Part shown: piece after piece, positions 35,745-44,430 of the stretch
Layout of the letters: every line of letters starts with the position of its first letter
How positions within the stretch are numbered: position 1 is the first letter of the stretch
Position numbers and translations under genes: made by a program
Notes under the pieces: generated by a model
Seen by the model: the letters and a program-made list of their open reading frames with translations, nothing else
The model's database searches: none
What the model was told of the DNA's origin: nothing
Assembly: GCA_028383305.1 (NCBI GenBank)
Contig: JAOEVD010000004.1
Location: 1 to 64,000, forward strand
Direction: 5' to 3'
Length of the DNA: 64,000 nt
Source of the DNA: Candidatus Puniceispirillum sp.
Lineage (GTDB): Bacteria > Pseudomonadota > Alphaproteobacteria > Puniceispirillales > Puniceispirillaceae

Positions 35745-36296
35745 ATGGGAAAAACACCCTCAGCCGCCGATATTTTGAATTTCTGGTTTGTCGAAACAAC
35801 ACCCGAATTCTGGTTTAAAAAAGATGATAATTTTGACGCTGCCATCCGAGACCCGTTTGGCAAGGCCGTCACTGAAGCGCTTGCCGGAAGGCTTGACCAT
35901 TGGGCCAATGACGCCGATGGCTGTCTTGCGCTGATCGTGATGCTTGACCAATTTACCCGCAATATGTTTCGCCATTCGGCACGGGCATTTTCGGGCGATG
36001 AAATGGCGCTGGCCATAAGCCTTCGTTGTGTTGAACGCAAATATCTTGATGCTGCCCAACCATCTTATTGTCATTTCATGCTTATGCCGATGATGCATAG
36101 CGAAGATATTGGCATCCAAGACATGTCTCTGCCGTTATTTGAGCGATACACCTCGAATTTGACCTATGAATATGCCGTGAAACATCGTGATATCATCGCC
36201 CGTTTTGGACGATTTCCGCATCGCAATGCTATGCTTGGCAGGCCGAGCAGCCGCGACGAAGAACAATTTTTGACCCAGCCCGGATCGTCGTTTTAG
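35745..36296 (+). CDS. DUF924-family protein
   Basis: 183 residues with the family pattern ILNFWFVE near the start, then FWFKKDDNFDAAI, LIVMLDQFTRNMFRHSARAF, and FGRFPHRN near the end. The fold is TPR-like by family knowledge; function is not established. A weak GAAAGG sequence precedes ATG. Its stop is shared with the convergent glycosyltransferase gene (TTAG). Confidence 0.9.
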   Translation: MGKTPSAADILNFWFVETTPEFWFKKDDNFDAAIRDPFGKAVTEALAGRLDHWANDADGCLALIVMLDQFTRNMFRHSARAFSGDEMALAISLRCVERKYLDAAQPSYCHFMLMPMMHSEDIGIQDMSLPLFERYTSNLTYEYAVKHRDIIARFGRFPHRNAMLGRPSSRDEEQFLTQPGSSF

Positions 36297-37252
36297 GCGT
36301 TTGGTTTAAGGCCAAGCGATTCGAGCGCGCCAATCGCGGCAATAGCGCTGACCTTGGAAATTGGCACGCCCTGAAGCCAGCTTGTCGCTGCCCCTTTCGG
36401 GGCTGACATGGTTGGATCAGTATCAGGCCCCATGATCATAAGGCTTGGCACGCCGGTTCGGGCGGCCAGAAACATCGGGCCAGTGTCATTCCCAATTACA
36501 AACGCAGCCCCGCCAAGCAATCGCGCTAATCCGGCCAGATTTGTTTTCCCGCATAAATCAATCGCATCAGGCGAAGCGGCCAAAACGGCATTTACCGCAT
36601 CACGATCATCAGCCGTACCAGCAAGCACAATTTCAAACCCGCGCGCGGCTAGTTCATTGCCAATGGCAGCAAAACTGTCTGCAGGCCATCGTTTTTGTGG
36701 CTTTGCCAATGAACATCCGGGGATAAGAACCACATATTGCTTGTTATCAGTCATAACCGTCGGATTGTCAGTTTGCGCCGCCCCATTGACAAGCCATGAC
36801 ATATCCGGGCTTTGCGAAACACCGCCTGCCAATTTGGCAGTTCTGACCATACGGTCGCGATTATTCACACCGGTAAAATCAGGGAGCGGATCCGAACAGC
36901 CAGAAGCGGTGCCAATCCAGCGCGCGTTTGATGGGACGAAATGCGCAAAATAATTTCGGGTACGACTGCTGCATTGCATATCGACAATCACTGACCAGTC
37001 TTGACGAAAAGACCGACGAATCCGCCATGCAGCGGCGAGGTTTAATAGCCCAGCTCGCGGATCGGCAATCACCTCATCAAACCAAGGCATCATTTTAGCC
37101 AACGATAAGAATCCGGGGCTGGTCATCAGCGCGATATGCGCCTGAGGGTTGCCAGCGCGAAGGCATGCAAAAGCGTCAAGCGCCTGCACAATATCGCCAA
37201 GCGCACCATGTTTGATAACAAGGATTCGGCGGTTATCTCTCTTTTCAAGCAT
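36293..37252 (-). CDS. Glycosyltransferase family 9 (heptosyltransferase-like)
   Basis: 319 residues. The start ILVIKHGALGDIVQAL (10-25) is the GT9 N-terminal loop, and GNDTGPMFLAA in the C-terminal half is the nucleotide-sugar site; PGCSLAKPQKRWP also fits. Such enzymes add ADP-heptose to lipid A-core. The ADP-heptose pathway gene hldE lies in this window. The exact acceptor (WaaC- or WaaF-like) is not assigned. It is divergent from the next glycosyltransferase gene. Confidence 0.88.
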   Translation of the reverse strand: MLEKRDNRRILVIKHGALGDIVQALDAFACLRAGNPQAHIALMTSPGFLSLAKMMPWFDEVIADPRAGLLNLAAAWRIRRSFRQDWSVIVDMQCSSRTRNYFAHFVPSNARWIGTASGCSDPLPDFTGVNNRDRMVRTAKLAGGVSQSPDMSWLVNGAAQTDNPTVMTDNKQYVVLIPGCSLAKPQKRWPADSFAAIGNELAARGFEIVLAGTADDRDAVNAVLAASPDAIDLCGKTNLAGLARLLGGAAFVIGNDTGPMFLAARTGVPSLMIMGPDTDPTMSAPKGAATSWLQGVPISKVSAIAAIGALESLGLKPNA

Positions 37253-37407
37253 ATGTGATTGTCACTTATCAGCAAGCGGATTTAAAATCATTATTTATTA
37301 CACCATATTAAGTAACCTGTTGTGTAGTTCAAATGATGCAATAGACTGTTGTAACCGCTTATAATCTAATATCCCGATCATTTGGCTCGATCACTTGGAA
37401 TAAATTC

Positions 37408-38547
37408 ATGAAAACAGCAGATGATTCCCTGAACATTGATATTTTACTGCCTGCCAAAGAAGCTTTTTCACCGGCAAATGCTGGCGCGGTGGCGACCTAT
37501 GTTCACGACATCACAAAAGCCAGCACATCGGGGCATCGGTTTACAATTTTGGGACGCGCGGTAAGCAACCCCTTTCCCGATATAAATTTTGCCGCGATAA
37601 AACCCAAAATGGCATGGCTTTTCGGCAAGAATATCGGGTTTGCAATGGCTTATCTTCGCCAGCTAAATTCACATCCCAAACCTGATTTGATCGAAATTCA
37701 TGGCAGATGCAATGTTGCGTCCTATATCGCAACCAAAAGGCCTGATATTCCCGTCACGCTTTTTCTGCCGAATGACCCTCGCGACATGAAGGGAGCAAAA
37801 ACCATTGCCGAGCGCAGGGATCTAGTAGCAGAGCTGACGCAGATTATTTGTGTTTCACAATATATCAAGGATTGTTTTCTTGATGGCCTTGCGCTTGACG
37901 CTCAAGACTTAGCAAAAGTCTGTGTTTTCCCCATTGGTGTAAGACGTCGGTTAAAAACACCGCCGCAAAAAGAGGCCATTATCTTTCTTGCTGGCCGCAT
38001 GGTGCCAGAAAAAGGGATTTTGGAATGCGCCCAAGCGCTTGCCGATATTCTGCCATCCTATCCTGAATGGCGGTTGGTCATTGCAGGTGCGCGCAGATTT
38101 GAGCAGGCCGACCCCAATAGCTATGAAGCAAAGGTGGCAAAGGCCATCGAGCCACTTGGCAATCAGGCGGAAATGACCGGCTTTATTCCCTTGGATCAGG
38201 TTCGTGACTGGCAGGAACGTGCCGCCATTGCCGCCTGCCCATCCTTATGGCAAGAACCGCTTGGCAAGGTTGTGGTTGAAGCCTTGGCAGCGGGATGCGC
38301 TGTTCTCACAACAAGACGCGGCGGGATTCCCGAAGTGGCCGAAGGCCGTGCATTGATCATCGACGAGCCGTCCGTTGTCACATTTCGTGATGGCTTTGCC
38401 AAGCTTTTGAAAGATGATCAGTTTCGTCATCAATTGCAAAGCACCGCCTTTGCAGATTTTCCATTTACCAGCACCGCAATGGCCAATAAGGTGGATGCGC
38501 TTCGCCAAGCAGCATTTGACACGGCTTGGCATGGACATCGACGGTAA
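37408..38547 (+). CDS. Glycosyltransferase family 4
   Basis: 379 residues with a GT-B fold. The C-terminal domain has FLAGRMVPEKGI and CPSLWQEPLGKVVVEALAAGC with the conserved Glu-rich donor site, then RRGGIPEVAEG. N-terminal part includes PANAGAVATYVHDI, typical of retaining GT4 enzymes. Probably adds a sugar to LPS core or another surface glycan. Being next to GT9 and lptD supports an envelope role. Confidence 0.88.
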   Translation: MKTADDSLNIDILLPAKEAFSPANAGAVATYVHDITKASTSGHRFTILGRAVSNPFPDINFAAIKPKMAWLFGKNIGFAMAYLRQLNSHPKPDLIEIHGRCNVASYIATKRPDIPVTLFLPNDPRDMKGAKTIAERRDLVAELTQIICVSQYIKDCFLDGLALDAQDLAKVCVFPIGVRRRLKTPPQKEAIIFLAGRMVPEKGILECAQALADILPSYPEWRLVIAGARRFEQADPNSYEAKVAKAIEPLGNQAEMTGFIPLDQVRDWQERAAIAACPSLWQEPLGKVVVEALAAGCAVLTTRRGGIPEVAEGRALIIDEPSVVTFRDGFAKLLKDDQFRHQLQSTAFADFPFTSTAMANKVDALRQAAFDTAWHGHRR

Positions 38548-38607
38548 AACAGGCTAGCGATAGGTTATGGTTATCAAAATAATATCTCGGCATAGGGGTT
38601 AAGCGTC

Positions 38608-40770
38608 TTGGGGTTTTCATTTGTCAATTGCCGCCTGCGTTGCCTGCTGTTCTTGCTGGTGCTGATAACACCGGCCAATTTTGCATTTGCTGCTGACAAG
38701 CCGATTGGGTTTGAAGCCGATAATGTTGTTGTGAATCAGGCTGACGGCAGCCTTTTTGCAACTGGCAATGTTGAATTGAAACAGGCCAATAACACCTTGC
38801 GCGCCGATGAAGTGACCTATTACCGCAACCAGAACAAAGCCATTGCCCGCGGTAATGTTGTTCACATTGATGGCGATGGCACCGTCACTAACGCTGCGAT
38901 GATGGAAATCGATACCGAATTTTCGCATATCCTTGCCGAAACCATCATTTCAAACTTTACCACTGGCGAGTGGATATCGGCCGATCGTGCTGACCGCATT
39001 GCCGGTGACAGAGGCATCTTTGACGCTAGCCGTTTCACCCCATGCAAATGTGATTTTTTGAACGGTGAAAGGCCTTTGTGGGATATTAAAGCCAGTCAAT
39101 CCGTGCGGAATGAAAAAACCCAAACCATCACCCATTATAATATGCGTATGAATGTGCTGAATCTGCCGGTCGGCTATCTGCCATTTCTGTCGCATCCTGA
39201 TTGGACAGTGCGGCGGCGTTCGGGCGTTTTGACCCCAAGCTTTATCATCAGTTCAGATTTAGGCTTTACCCCCTCGATCCCCTATTATCAGATCATTGAT
39301 GAAACAAGTGATGTAGAATTCACCACTTACAAATATCAGTATCGCGGACTCGGGGTAAAATCGCGCTATCGCAAATTATGGGATAGGGCCGAGTTGAGCG
39401 CCACGATCTACACCGCTAATGTTGAAACCTATAAAAAGAACCGCGAGCTTGTCGGTGCCATTGACGCGACCTACGCAAGCCGCATTGGTAATAGGTGGGA
39501 TATCAGGGCCAATCTGCGCCGGGCAAGCCAAGACACCTTCATGCGCCGCTATGATTTCAATGACGACACTTCATTGAAATCAACAATCTTGGCAACAAGA
39601 GCAATCGATAACCGCTATTACAGGGTTGAAGCTTCCGACCGCCAATCATTGCTTGCCAGCGACAAAACCTTAAATGAACCCACTGTTCTGCCGTCAATTT
39701 TCTATGAAAAAACCGAAAAAGGCTGGCGCGGAAACCAGTTGTTCCGAACCGAACTTAGCGCCGTGCAATTGGATAATGATCAAGGGCATGATATGGCGCG
39801 CTGGAGCGGCATTTTTGAAGTGGCAGAAGATTTTGAGCTGCCGCTTGGCATTGCCAATTATGAGGCAAATATCACCGGCAATTACTATAGCATCCACACC
39901 AAGCCAGACAGCGCGGCAACATCGCTTGGTGATATCAGCTTTGCTACACCTGCCCTTTCAGTTGGTTGGCGATTGCCGATTGCGGTGGTAGGGGCAAACC
40001 GCACCGCAATTTTTGAACCGCAGGCACGGCTAGCCATTATCGGCGGTAAAGACCGGACATCGGCTATTCCCAATCGTGATGCCAGTGATTACCGGATTGA
40101 CGAGGCCAATCTTTTCCTTTTGAACCGCTATCAGGGCAAGGATTATATTTTGCCCGGAACGCGGGCTGACATTGGCGTATCGGCCACAACCAACGATAAT
40201 TTTTTCGGTGATGTGTCCGGCTTTTTTGGAGTTAGTCGCCGCCTGTCGGGAAAAACATCTGCTGGCCTGAACACCGATCAGGGTGATAAATATTCCGACT
40301 ATGTTGCAAGCCTGACGGTAAATCCGGCAAACAGCCTTAATCTGCGCTGGTCGGGACGGCTTTCATCAAAGGATTTGAACTTGAATGAATCAAAGACATC
40401 GCTGTCCTCGGCACTTGGTACCGGCAGTCTAAGCGTGACCCATAACCAGCTTGCCAAAGCCTATTTTGCCAGCAGTGATGATGATCGTGAGGAATTATCA
40501 GCAAGCTATAGCCAATCCCTTGTCGGTGGCTGGCAATTTTTGGCAACGCAATTATGGGATCTGTCTTATGGCAAGACCATACGCAAGAAAAGCACGGCTG
40601 CGCTTAGCTGGAATGGCGGTGTTCAAGATTGTCTATATATCACCATTAATTATGAACATGACCCTGTTGCCGACCGCGATGTTAGCGCCGTTGACCAGTT
40701 AAATTTCGTCATTGGCTTTAAAAATCTTGGCGCGATCTCACAATCAGCGGCATCGGCTTTCGGAAAATAG
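38608..40770 (+). CDS. lptD: LPS-assembly protein LptD
   Basis: Outer-membrane beta-barrel that inserts LPS at the cell surface with LptE. 720 residues: a signal peptide cut near FAFA-ADKP, an OstA-like jelly-roll domain (FATGNVELKQANNTLRADEV), then the barrel. Start is a TTG at 38608 with an AGGGG site 9 bases upstream; no ATG fits the signal peptide. A few Cys (for example PCKCD and DCLYI) could form the stabilising disulfides. The usual alphaproteobacterial neighbours (surA, pdxA, ksgA) do not follow. Confidence 0.92.
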   Translation: MGFSFVNCRLRCLLFLLVLITPANFAFAADKPIGFEADNVVVNQADGSLFATGNVELKQANNTLRADEVTYYRNQNKAIARGNVVHIDGDGTVTNAAMMEIDTEFSHILAETIISNFTTGEWISADRADRIAGDRGIFDASRFTPCKCDFLNGERPLWDIKASQSVRNEKTQTITHYNMRMNVLNLPVGYLPFLSHPDWTVRRRSGVLTPSFIISSDLGFTPSIPYYQIIDETSDVEFTTYKYQYRGLGVKSRYRKLWDRAELSATIYTANVETYKKNRELVGAIDATYASRIGNRWDIRANLRRASQDTFMRRYDFNDDTSLKSTILATRAIDNRYYRVEASDRQSLLASDKTLNEPTVLPSIFYEKTEKGWRGNQLFRTELSAVQLDNDQGHDMARWSGIFEVAEDFELPLGIANYEANITGNYYSIHTKPDSAATSLGDISFATPALSVGWRLPIAVVGANRTAIFEPQARLAIIGGKDRTSAIPNRDASDYRIDEANLFLLNRYQGKDYILPGTRADIGVSATTNDNFFGDVSGFFGVSRRLSGKTSAGLNTDQGDKYSDYVASLTVNPANSLNLRWSGRLSSKDLNLNESKTSLSSALGTGSLSVTHNQLAKAYFASSDDDREELSASYSQSLVGGWQFLATQLWDLSYGKTIRKKSTAALSWNGGVQDCLYITINYEHDPVADRDVSAVDQLNFVIGFKNLGAISQSAASAFGK

Positions 40771-40809
40771 ACCAGCCACCATATCATGGCGATGTCGTCG
40801 TATAATTCG

Positions 40810-41400
40810 TTACAGTAAAACAGCAATCAGAACGATGATAACGGTTGAAATGATCATCGCACGCGTTAGCCGTATATTATTGCGAAGGCTTTTGCCCATA
40901 ATCGTCCCGAGCCAGCACCAAAGGCTGTGTAAACAAAGTTGGCAAATGCCAAAGGTCAGGATAACAACAGGCAATTGAACCGAAAAATCACCAAGAGCTG
41001 GGGCAAAATTACCCCATGCCAAGACACACATAACCCATGCTTTGGGGTTTAGCGGATGCACAAACAAGCCATTACAAAAGCGGAAATGATCTTGCGCAGG
41101 CTCAGCGTTGCTGGTGTCGGCATCGCTTGCTGGCCATGATTTCAACGCCAGCCAGATCATATAACCAGCGCTGACATAGCTAAACAGCATTTGCCAGACA
41201 GGCGCTTCGGCCAAAACAAGGCCAAAGCCAAATCCAATAAACAGATTAAGCGCGATTTTGCCGACAATCAGCCCCAGAATAAAGCCAATAGATTGACGCA
41301 GCCCTTGGCGAACCCCGGCAAGCATCACAATCAAATTGGCTGGCCCGGGCGTGCCAACCATGAAGGTAACAAAGGCCAATAAGGAAAGAAAAGCAATCAC
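40810..41400 (-). CDS. LysE/RhtB-family amino-acid exporter
   Basis: 196 residues and about six membrane helices. The family signature GTPGPANLIVMLAGVRQG (16-33) is clear, and FVHPLNPKAWVM is the second conserved loop. Exports an amino acid; which one is not visible. It lies 16 bases downstream of a GNAT gene on the same strand and ends near the lptD stop. Confidence 0.9.
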   Translation of the reverse strand: MIAFLSLLAFVTFMVGTPGPANLIVMLAGVRQGLRQSIGFILGLIVGKIALNLFIGFGFGLVLAEAPVWQMLFSYVSAGYMIWLALKSWPASDADTSNAEPAQDHFRFCNGLFVHPLNPKAWVMCVLAWGNFAPALGDFSVQLPVVILTFGICQLCLHSLWCWLGTIMGKSLRNNIRLTRAMIISTVIIVLIAVLL

Positions 41401-41416
41401 TTAACAGAGTTCCAAT

Positions 41417-41848
41417 TTAGTCGTCTTTGATTAAACGCTTGCCAAGAAGGTGAACAGGCTCAATCGCGTAGCCAAGCTGCTGGTAGAATTCGATAACCTT
41501 GGCATTATCGGTTCTGACACAAAAATTGATCTTTGGACAGCCAACCGATAGCAGAAACCGTTCAGCCTCGGCCATCAAAATCTTGCCATAACCGGTGCGC
41601 GCATAATCAGGGTCGACAGCAAGAAAATTAATGCTGCCCCGATGCCCATCATAGCCAATCATGATTGAGGCCATAAGCAGCCCATCAATTTGCCCAATCA
41701 GGAATTTGCCGTTCTGATCACTGTTTTTGCGGGCAATATCTTTTTCTGGATTATTCCAACTACGGGTAAGGCCACATTTTTCCCATAGAGCGATCACTTG
41801 GTCGCTTTGATCATCCGTAAATTCAGAAATTTTCATCGATTTTGACAT
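41417..41848 (-). CDS. GNAT-family acetyltransferase (YpeA-like)
   Basis: 143 residues. Acetyl-CoA loop is ARTGYGKILMAEAERF, with LAVDPDY before it and FYQQLGY at the C-terminal end, the pattern of the YpeA group. Substrate unknown. I start at ATG 41848; a further in-frame ATG (41836) and a TTG (41881) are possible. It precedes the LysE exporter gene and may be co-transcribed. Confidence 0.82.
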   Translation of the reverse strand: MSKSMKISEFTDDQSDQVIALWEKCGLTRSWNNPEKDIARKNSDQNGKFLIGQIDGLLMASIMIGYDGHRGSINFLAVDPDYARTGYGKILMAEAERFLLSVGCPKINFCVRTDNAKVIEFYQQLGYAIEPVHLLGKRLIKDD

Positions 41849-41977
41849 AGGCTCAATTTTGATATGAACAGCGGCTTTCAATCACGCCAGCAGGATAATC
41901 GGTAACAGGTTTTTATCGCCGTTTCAATGTTTCAAAACAGCACGATAAACCTGAAAATCACCTGTTCGAATCTCCAA

Positions 41978-42544
41978 TCATCCTTTGCTTAGTGCGGCGC
42001 ACCATGCGTCAATTTTGGCCGCAGGCGATAACGCGGCATGAGCAGGCGACGTTGACGGCAAGCCAATGATTTCAACATCAGCAAGCAACTCCTTATCCAG
42101 CTCATCGGCAAAAGACGGTATGACCAACCGACGCCAATAATTAAAGGCGGTGCGGCCATTTAGGCAAATGCGATTAATCTGGGGATAGGCCGACAATAAT
42201 TTTACAAAATCATTACATTTTGCATCGCGGATTGTTGCATCCGATGATGCCTTGCGGCTGCATGATACCAGAACATCCCACAGCCCGATATGTGCATCAT
42301 TTAACGCCGCCAGCCGCGCTTGATACGGCGCGTTTCGGTCAATCTGAAACGCGGTCTCGACACAATCCCAAAACAAATTCCGCGGATGCGCGTAATATTC
42401 GGCTTCTTTTTGCGAAATTGCCCCCGGCATGCTGCCAAGCACCAGAATCTGGCACGGCACACTGATCTCGGGCGCAAGAGCTGAAATGACGGTTTGACGT
42501 AACAAGCGATTGCCCTCCAGTTTGTAAAGCTTTGTAAGACGCAT
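41978..42544 (-). CDS. DNA-deoxyinosine (hypoxanthine-DNA) glycosylase, UDG family 6
   Basis: 188 residues. The family 6 marks are LVLGSMPG (34-41), YYAHPRNLFW (50-59) and the C-terminal LPSTSPAHA (162-170), corresponding to motifs of the uracil-DNA glycosylase superfamily. By family knowledge these enzymes excise hypoxanthine from deaminated adenine rather than uracil. It is a cytoplasmic base-excision repair enzyme standing between a GNAT gene and a permease gene. Alternative: a Mug-type G/U glycosylase, but the HPRN motif favours family 6. Confidence 0.88.
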   Translation of the reverse strand: MRLTKLYKLEGNRLLRQTVISALAPEISVPCQILVLGSMPGAISQKEAEYYAHPRNLFWDCVETAFQIDRNAPYQARLAALNDAHIGLWDVLVSCSRKASSDATIRDAKCNDFVKLLSAYPQINRICLNGRTAFNYWRRLVIPSFADELDKELLADVEIIGLPSTSPAHAALSPAAKIDAWCAALSKG

Positions 42545-42591
42545 TATATTAGCGTTAACAATTTAACAGTTAACCTAATGTTTTTATTTAA

Positions 42592-43548
42592 CTATATATA
42601 TTTAAACCGAAATATGGTTATCTGACGAAAAAAAGGTTGTAATTTATCTATATTTCTGTTTATTTTCAGTATTTTGTTTACAATTATCCCATCCAAAACA
42701 AGCAAGCCTATGGTGATAATCGCCAGTCCCATCATTTCGGCCAGTGTAATTATTTCCCCTATAAGGATGGCATTGACCAAAATTGAGGATGGCGGAATGA
42801 TAATCGTGCAAATCAGAAGATTACCAGCGCCCGTTCTTTCGAGAATCTTGAAATAGAGAAAATAGGCAATCACCGAACAGAATAAGGCAAATGCCAGCGC
42901 ATAGTGAATGACCACAAGATCCAGTGACACCAATTCATCAAAATGAAATGCAAAAGCATAGGGCGTTAGAATAAGGGTACTCATCACCAGCATGCCCGTT
43001 GCCGCGATCATGGGCGACATTGACTGCATCTTTAATTTTGCCCAAATACCAGCCAAAGCATATGAAATGGTGGCCAGCAAAATGAGATATTTGCCGCTAT
43101 TGCCATCATAAAGCTGAAAAATATTCTGATAGCCGATTGCCATGGTGACACCAACAACACCAATCAAAGCGCCAACCACACGGTTGATTGTTAATGTTTC
43201 ATGCGGCACAAGCGCGGCCGCCAGAACAATCGTCACAAAAGCGGTATTTGCATTCAAAACAGAGGCAAGTCCGCCGGTTGTTGTTTGCTGGCCAATGGTA
43301 ATCAACAGAAACGGAACCACATTGTTCAAAAGCGCCATAATGATAAGCGTGAGAATGGTTTCGGCCGACCAGTCAAAGGCGGCTTTTCTGATGAAAATAT
43401 AGGCCAGCAGGAAAAAAGCGCCAATCGCCACCCTTAGATAGACAATCATGAAGGGGCTAAGATAGGCAAGAAGCAGCTCGACAAAAACAAAGCTCATGCC
43501 CCATAGAATGCCAAGCGATATCACCAAAGCCCAATCAGCGTTTTTCAT
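42592..43548 (-). CDS. EamA/DMT-family membrane transporter
   Basis: 318 residues and about ten hydrophobic helices in two repeats. The first repeat includes LGILWGMSFVFVELLLA and the second YALAFALFCSVIAYFLYFKI with ERTGAGN, which is typical. A GGGGG-type site precedes ATG 43548, which is preferred to GTG 43569. The C-terminal 30 residues are basic and hydrophilic. Unlike the earlier EamA gene at 29-30 kb, this one is AT-rich at its 3' end. Substrate unknown. Confidence 0.85.
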   Translation of the reverse strand: MKNADWALVISLGILWGMSFVFVELLLAYLSPFMIVYLRVAIGAFFLLAYIFIRKAAFDWSAETILTLIIMALLNNVVPFLLITIGQQTTTGGLASVLNANTAFVTIVLAAALVPHETLTINRVVGALIGVVGVTMAIGYQNIFQLYDGNSGKYLILLATISYALAGIWAKLKMQSMSPMIAATGMLVMSTLILTPYAFAFHFDELVSLDLVVIHYALAFALFCSVIAYFLYFKILERTGAGNLLICTIIIPPSSILVNAILIGEIITLAEMMGLAIITIGLLVLDGIIVNKILKINRNIDKLQPFFRQITIFRFKYI

Positions 43549-43826
43549 CAAACCCACCCCCAAAGGCACTCGAGCTTATCCAAGCGCTGGTTTGTGTCAT
43601 ATCTGGCCAACTTTTGATCCATAAACCCCACCATATCATAGGTTCATAAATGGGTGCCCAAACAGTATAGGGCAACTTGTAAGTGCAACCTGTACGCGGC
43701 AACCCGTTTAAGGTAGCCTAAATGGAGACTCCCCTTAATTTCAGCCGCCATATGCAGTTTGCTGCAGCTTAATGATTAAAACCGCCAGCCGGTCAAATGA
43801 TAAATCGCTGGCTTTATGGTGAACAG

Positions 43827-43854
43827 GTGACAGGAATCGTTAAAATGTTATAAA
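43827..43854 (+). promoter_or_regulatory. Candidate sigma70-type promoter
   Basis: GTGACA (-35-like, 43827-43832), 16-base spacer, TATAAA (-10-like, 43849-43854), 42 bases before the GNAT start codon. The AAAGCCTAGGCTTT palindrome lies just after it and could bind a regulator at the start site. Confidence 0.4.
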
Positions 43855-43857
43855 ATA

Positions 43858-43871
43858 AAAGCCTAGGCTTT
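43858..43871. promoter_or_regulatory. 14-bp palindrome AAAGCCTAGGCTTT
   Basis: A perfect palindrome directly after the candidate -10 box, overlapping the expected transcription start of the GNAT gene. An operator role is inference. Confidence 0.35.
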
Positions 43872-43896
43872 AAGCACCGCTGATAGGAAAGATGCA

Positions 43897-44343
43897 ATGA
43901 CATTCATTCGGGCTTTGGATCGGTCAGATTTTGACAATTGGCTGACTGTTTACCGCTTTTACGCCGAACATTATGAAACAGATCTGACTGATGACGGCAC
44001 CGCAACAACATGGGCGTGGTTGATGGATTCTGATCACCCTTTGACCGGCATTGTTGCCGAAGATAACGCACGATTGATCGGTCTTGCACATTACAGGGCA
44101 ATGCCAAGCCCATTGCGTGGCGGAAATCTGGGATTTCTGGATGATCTGATCGTTGCGCCTCAAGACCGCGGCAGTGATGCGGCAAAATTGCTTTTAGGCG
44201 CGCTAAAATCAATCGCCAAAGAACAGAAATGGACGAAAATCCGCTGGATTACACGCGATGATAATTACCGCGCCCGCGCGCTTTATGACAAACTCGCCAC
44301 AAAAACCAACTGGGCGATGTATGAGATGGACCCTGATTCCTAG
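43897..44343 (+). CDS. GNAT-family acetyltransferase
   Basis: 148 residues. DDLIVAPQDRGSDAAKLLLGAL holds the GNAT beta4 strand and the acetyl-CoA loop, and YRARALYDKLA is the typical C-terminal pattern. AGGAAAG precedes ATG. The gene is single, with its own promoter candidate, and converges with glmS 87 bases later. Substrate unknown. Confidence 0.87.
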   Translation: MTFIRALDRSDFDNWLTVYRFYAEHYETDLTDDGTATTWAWLMDSDHPLTGIVAEDNARLIGLAHYRAMPSPLRGGNLGFLDDLIVAPQDRGSDAAKLLLGALKSIAKEQKWTKIRWITRDDNYRARALYDKLATKTNWAMYEMDPDS

Positions 44344-44430
44344 CGCCAAAAAATCGCTGGACACAACATATTTCATGCGGGCAAAACCGCCGTTAAGACC
44401 AGATGAAACCGATAGCTTTGGGTTTGGTAT

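Larger units (their letters stand above)
43549..43896. other. 348-bp intergenic region upstream of the GNAT gene
   Basis: Between two divergent genes. I see a promoter-like pair (43827-43854) and a 14-bp palindrome (43858-43871) near the GNAT start, and nothing gene-like in the rest. Confidence 0.5.

Noticed and set aside
41955-41977. TGTTCGAATCTCC resembling a tRNA T-arm
   Set aside because: Flanking bases do not form the 5-bp T-stem, and no acceptor or anticodon stems are found around it.
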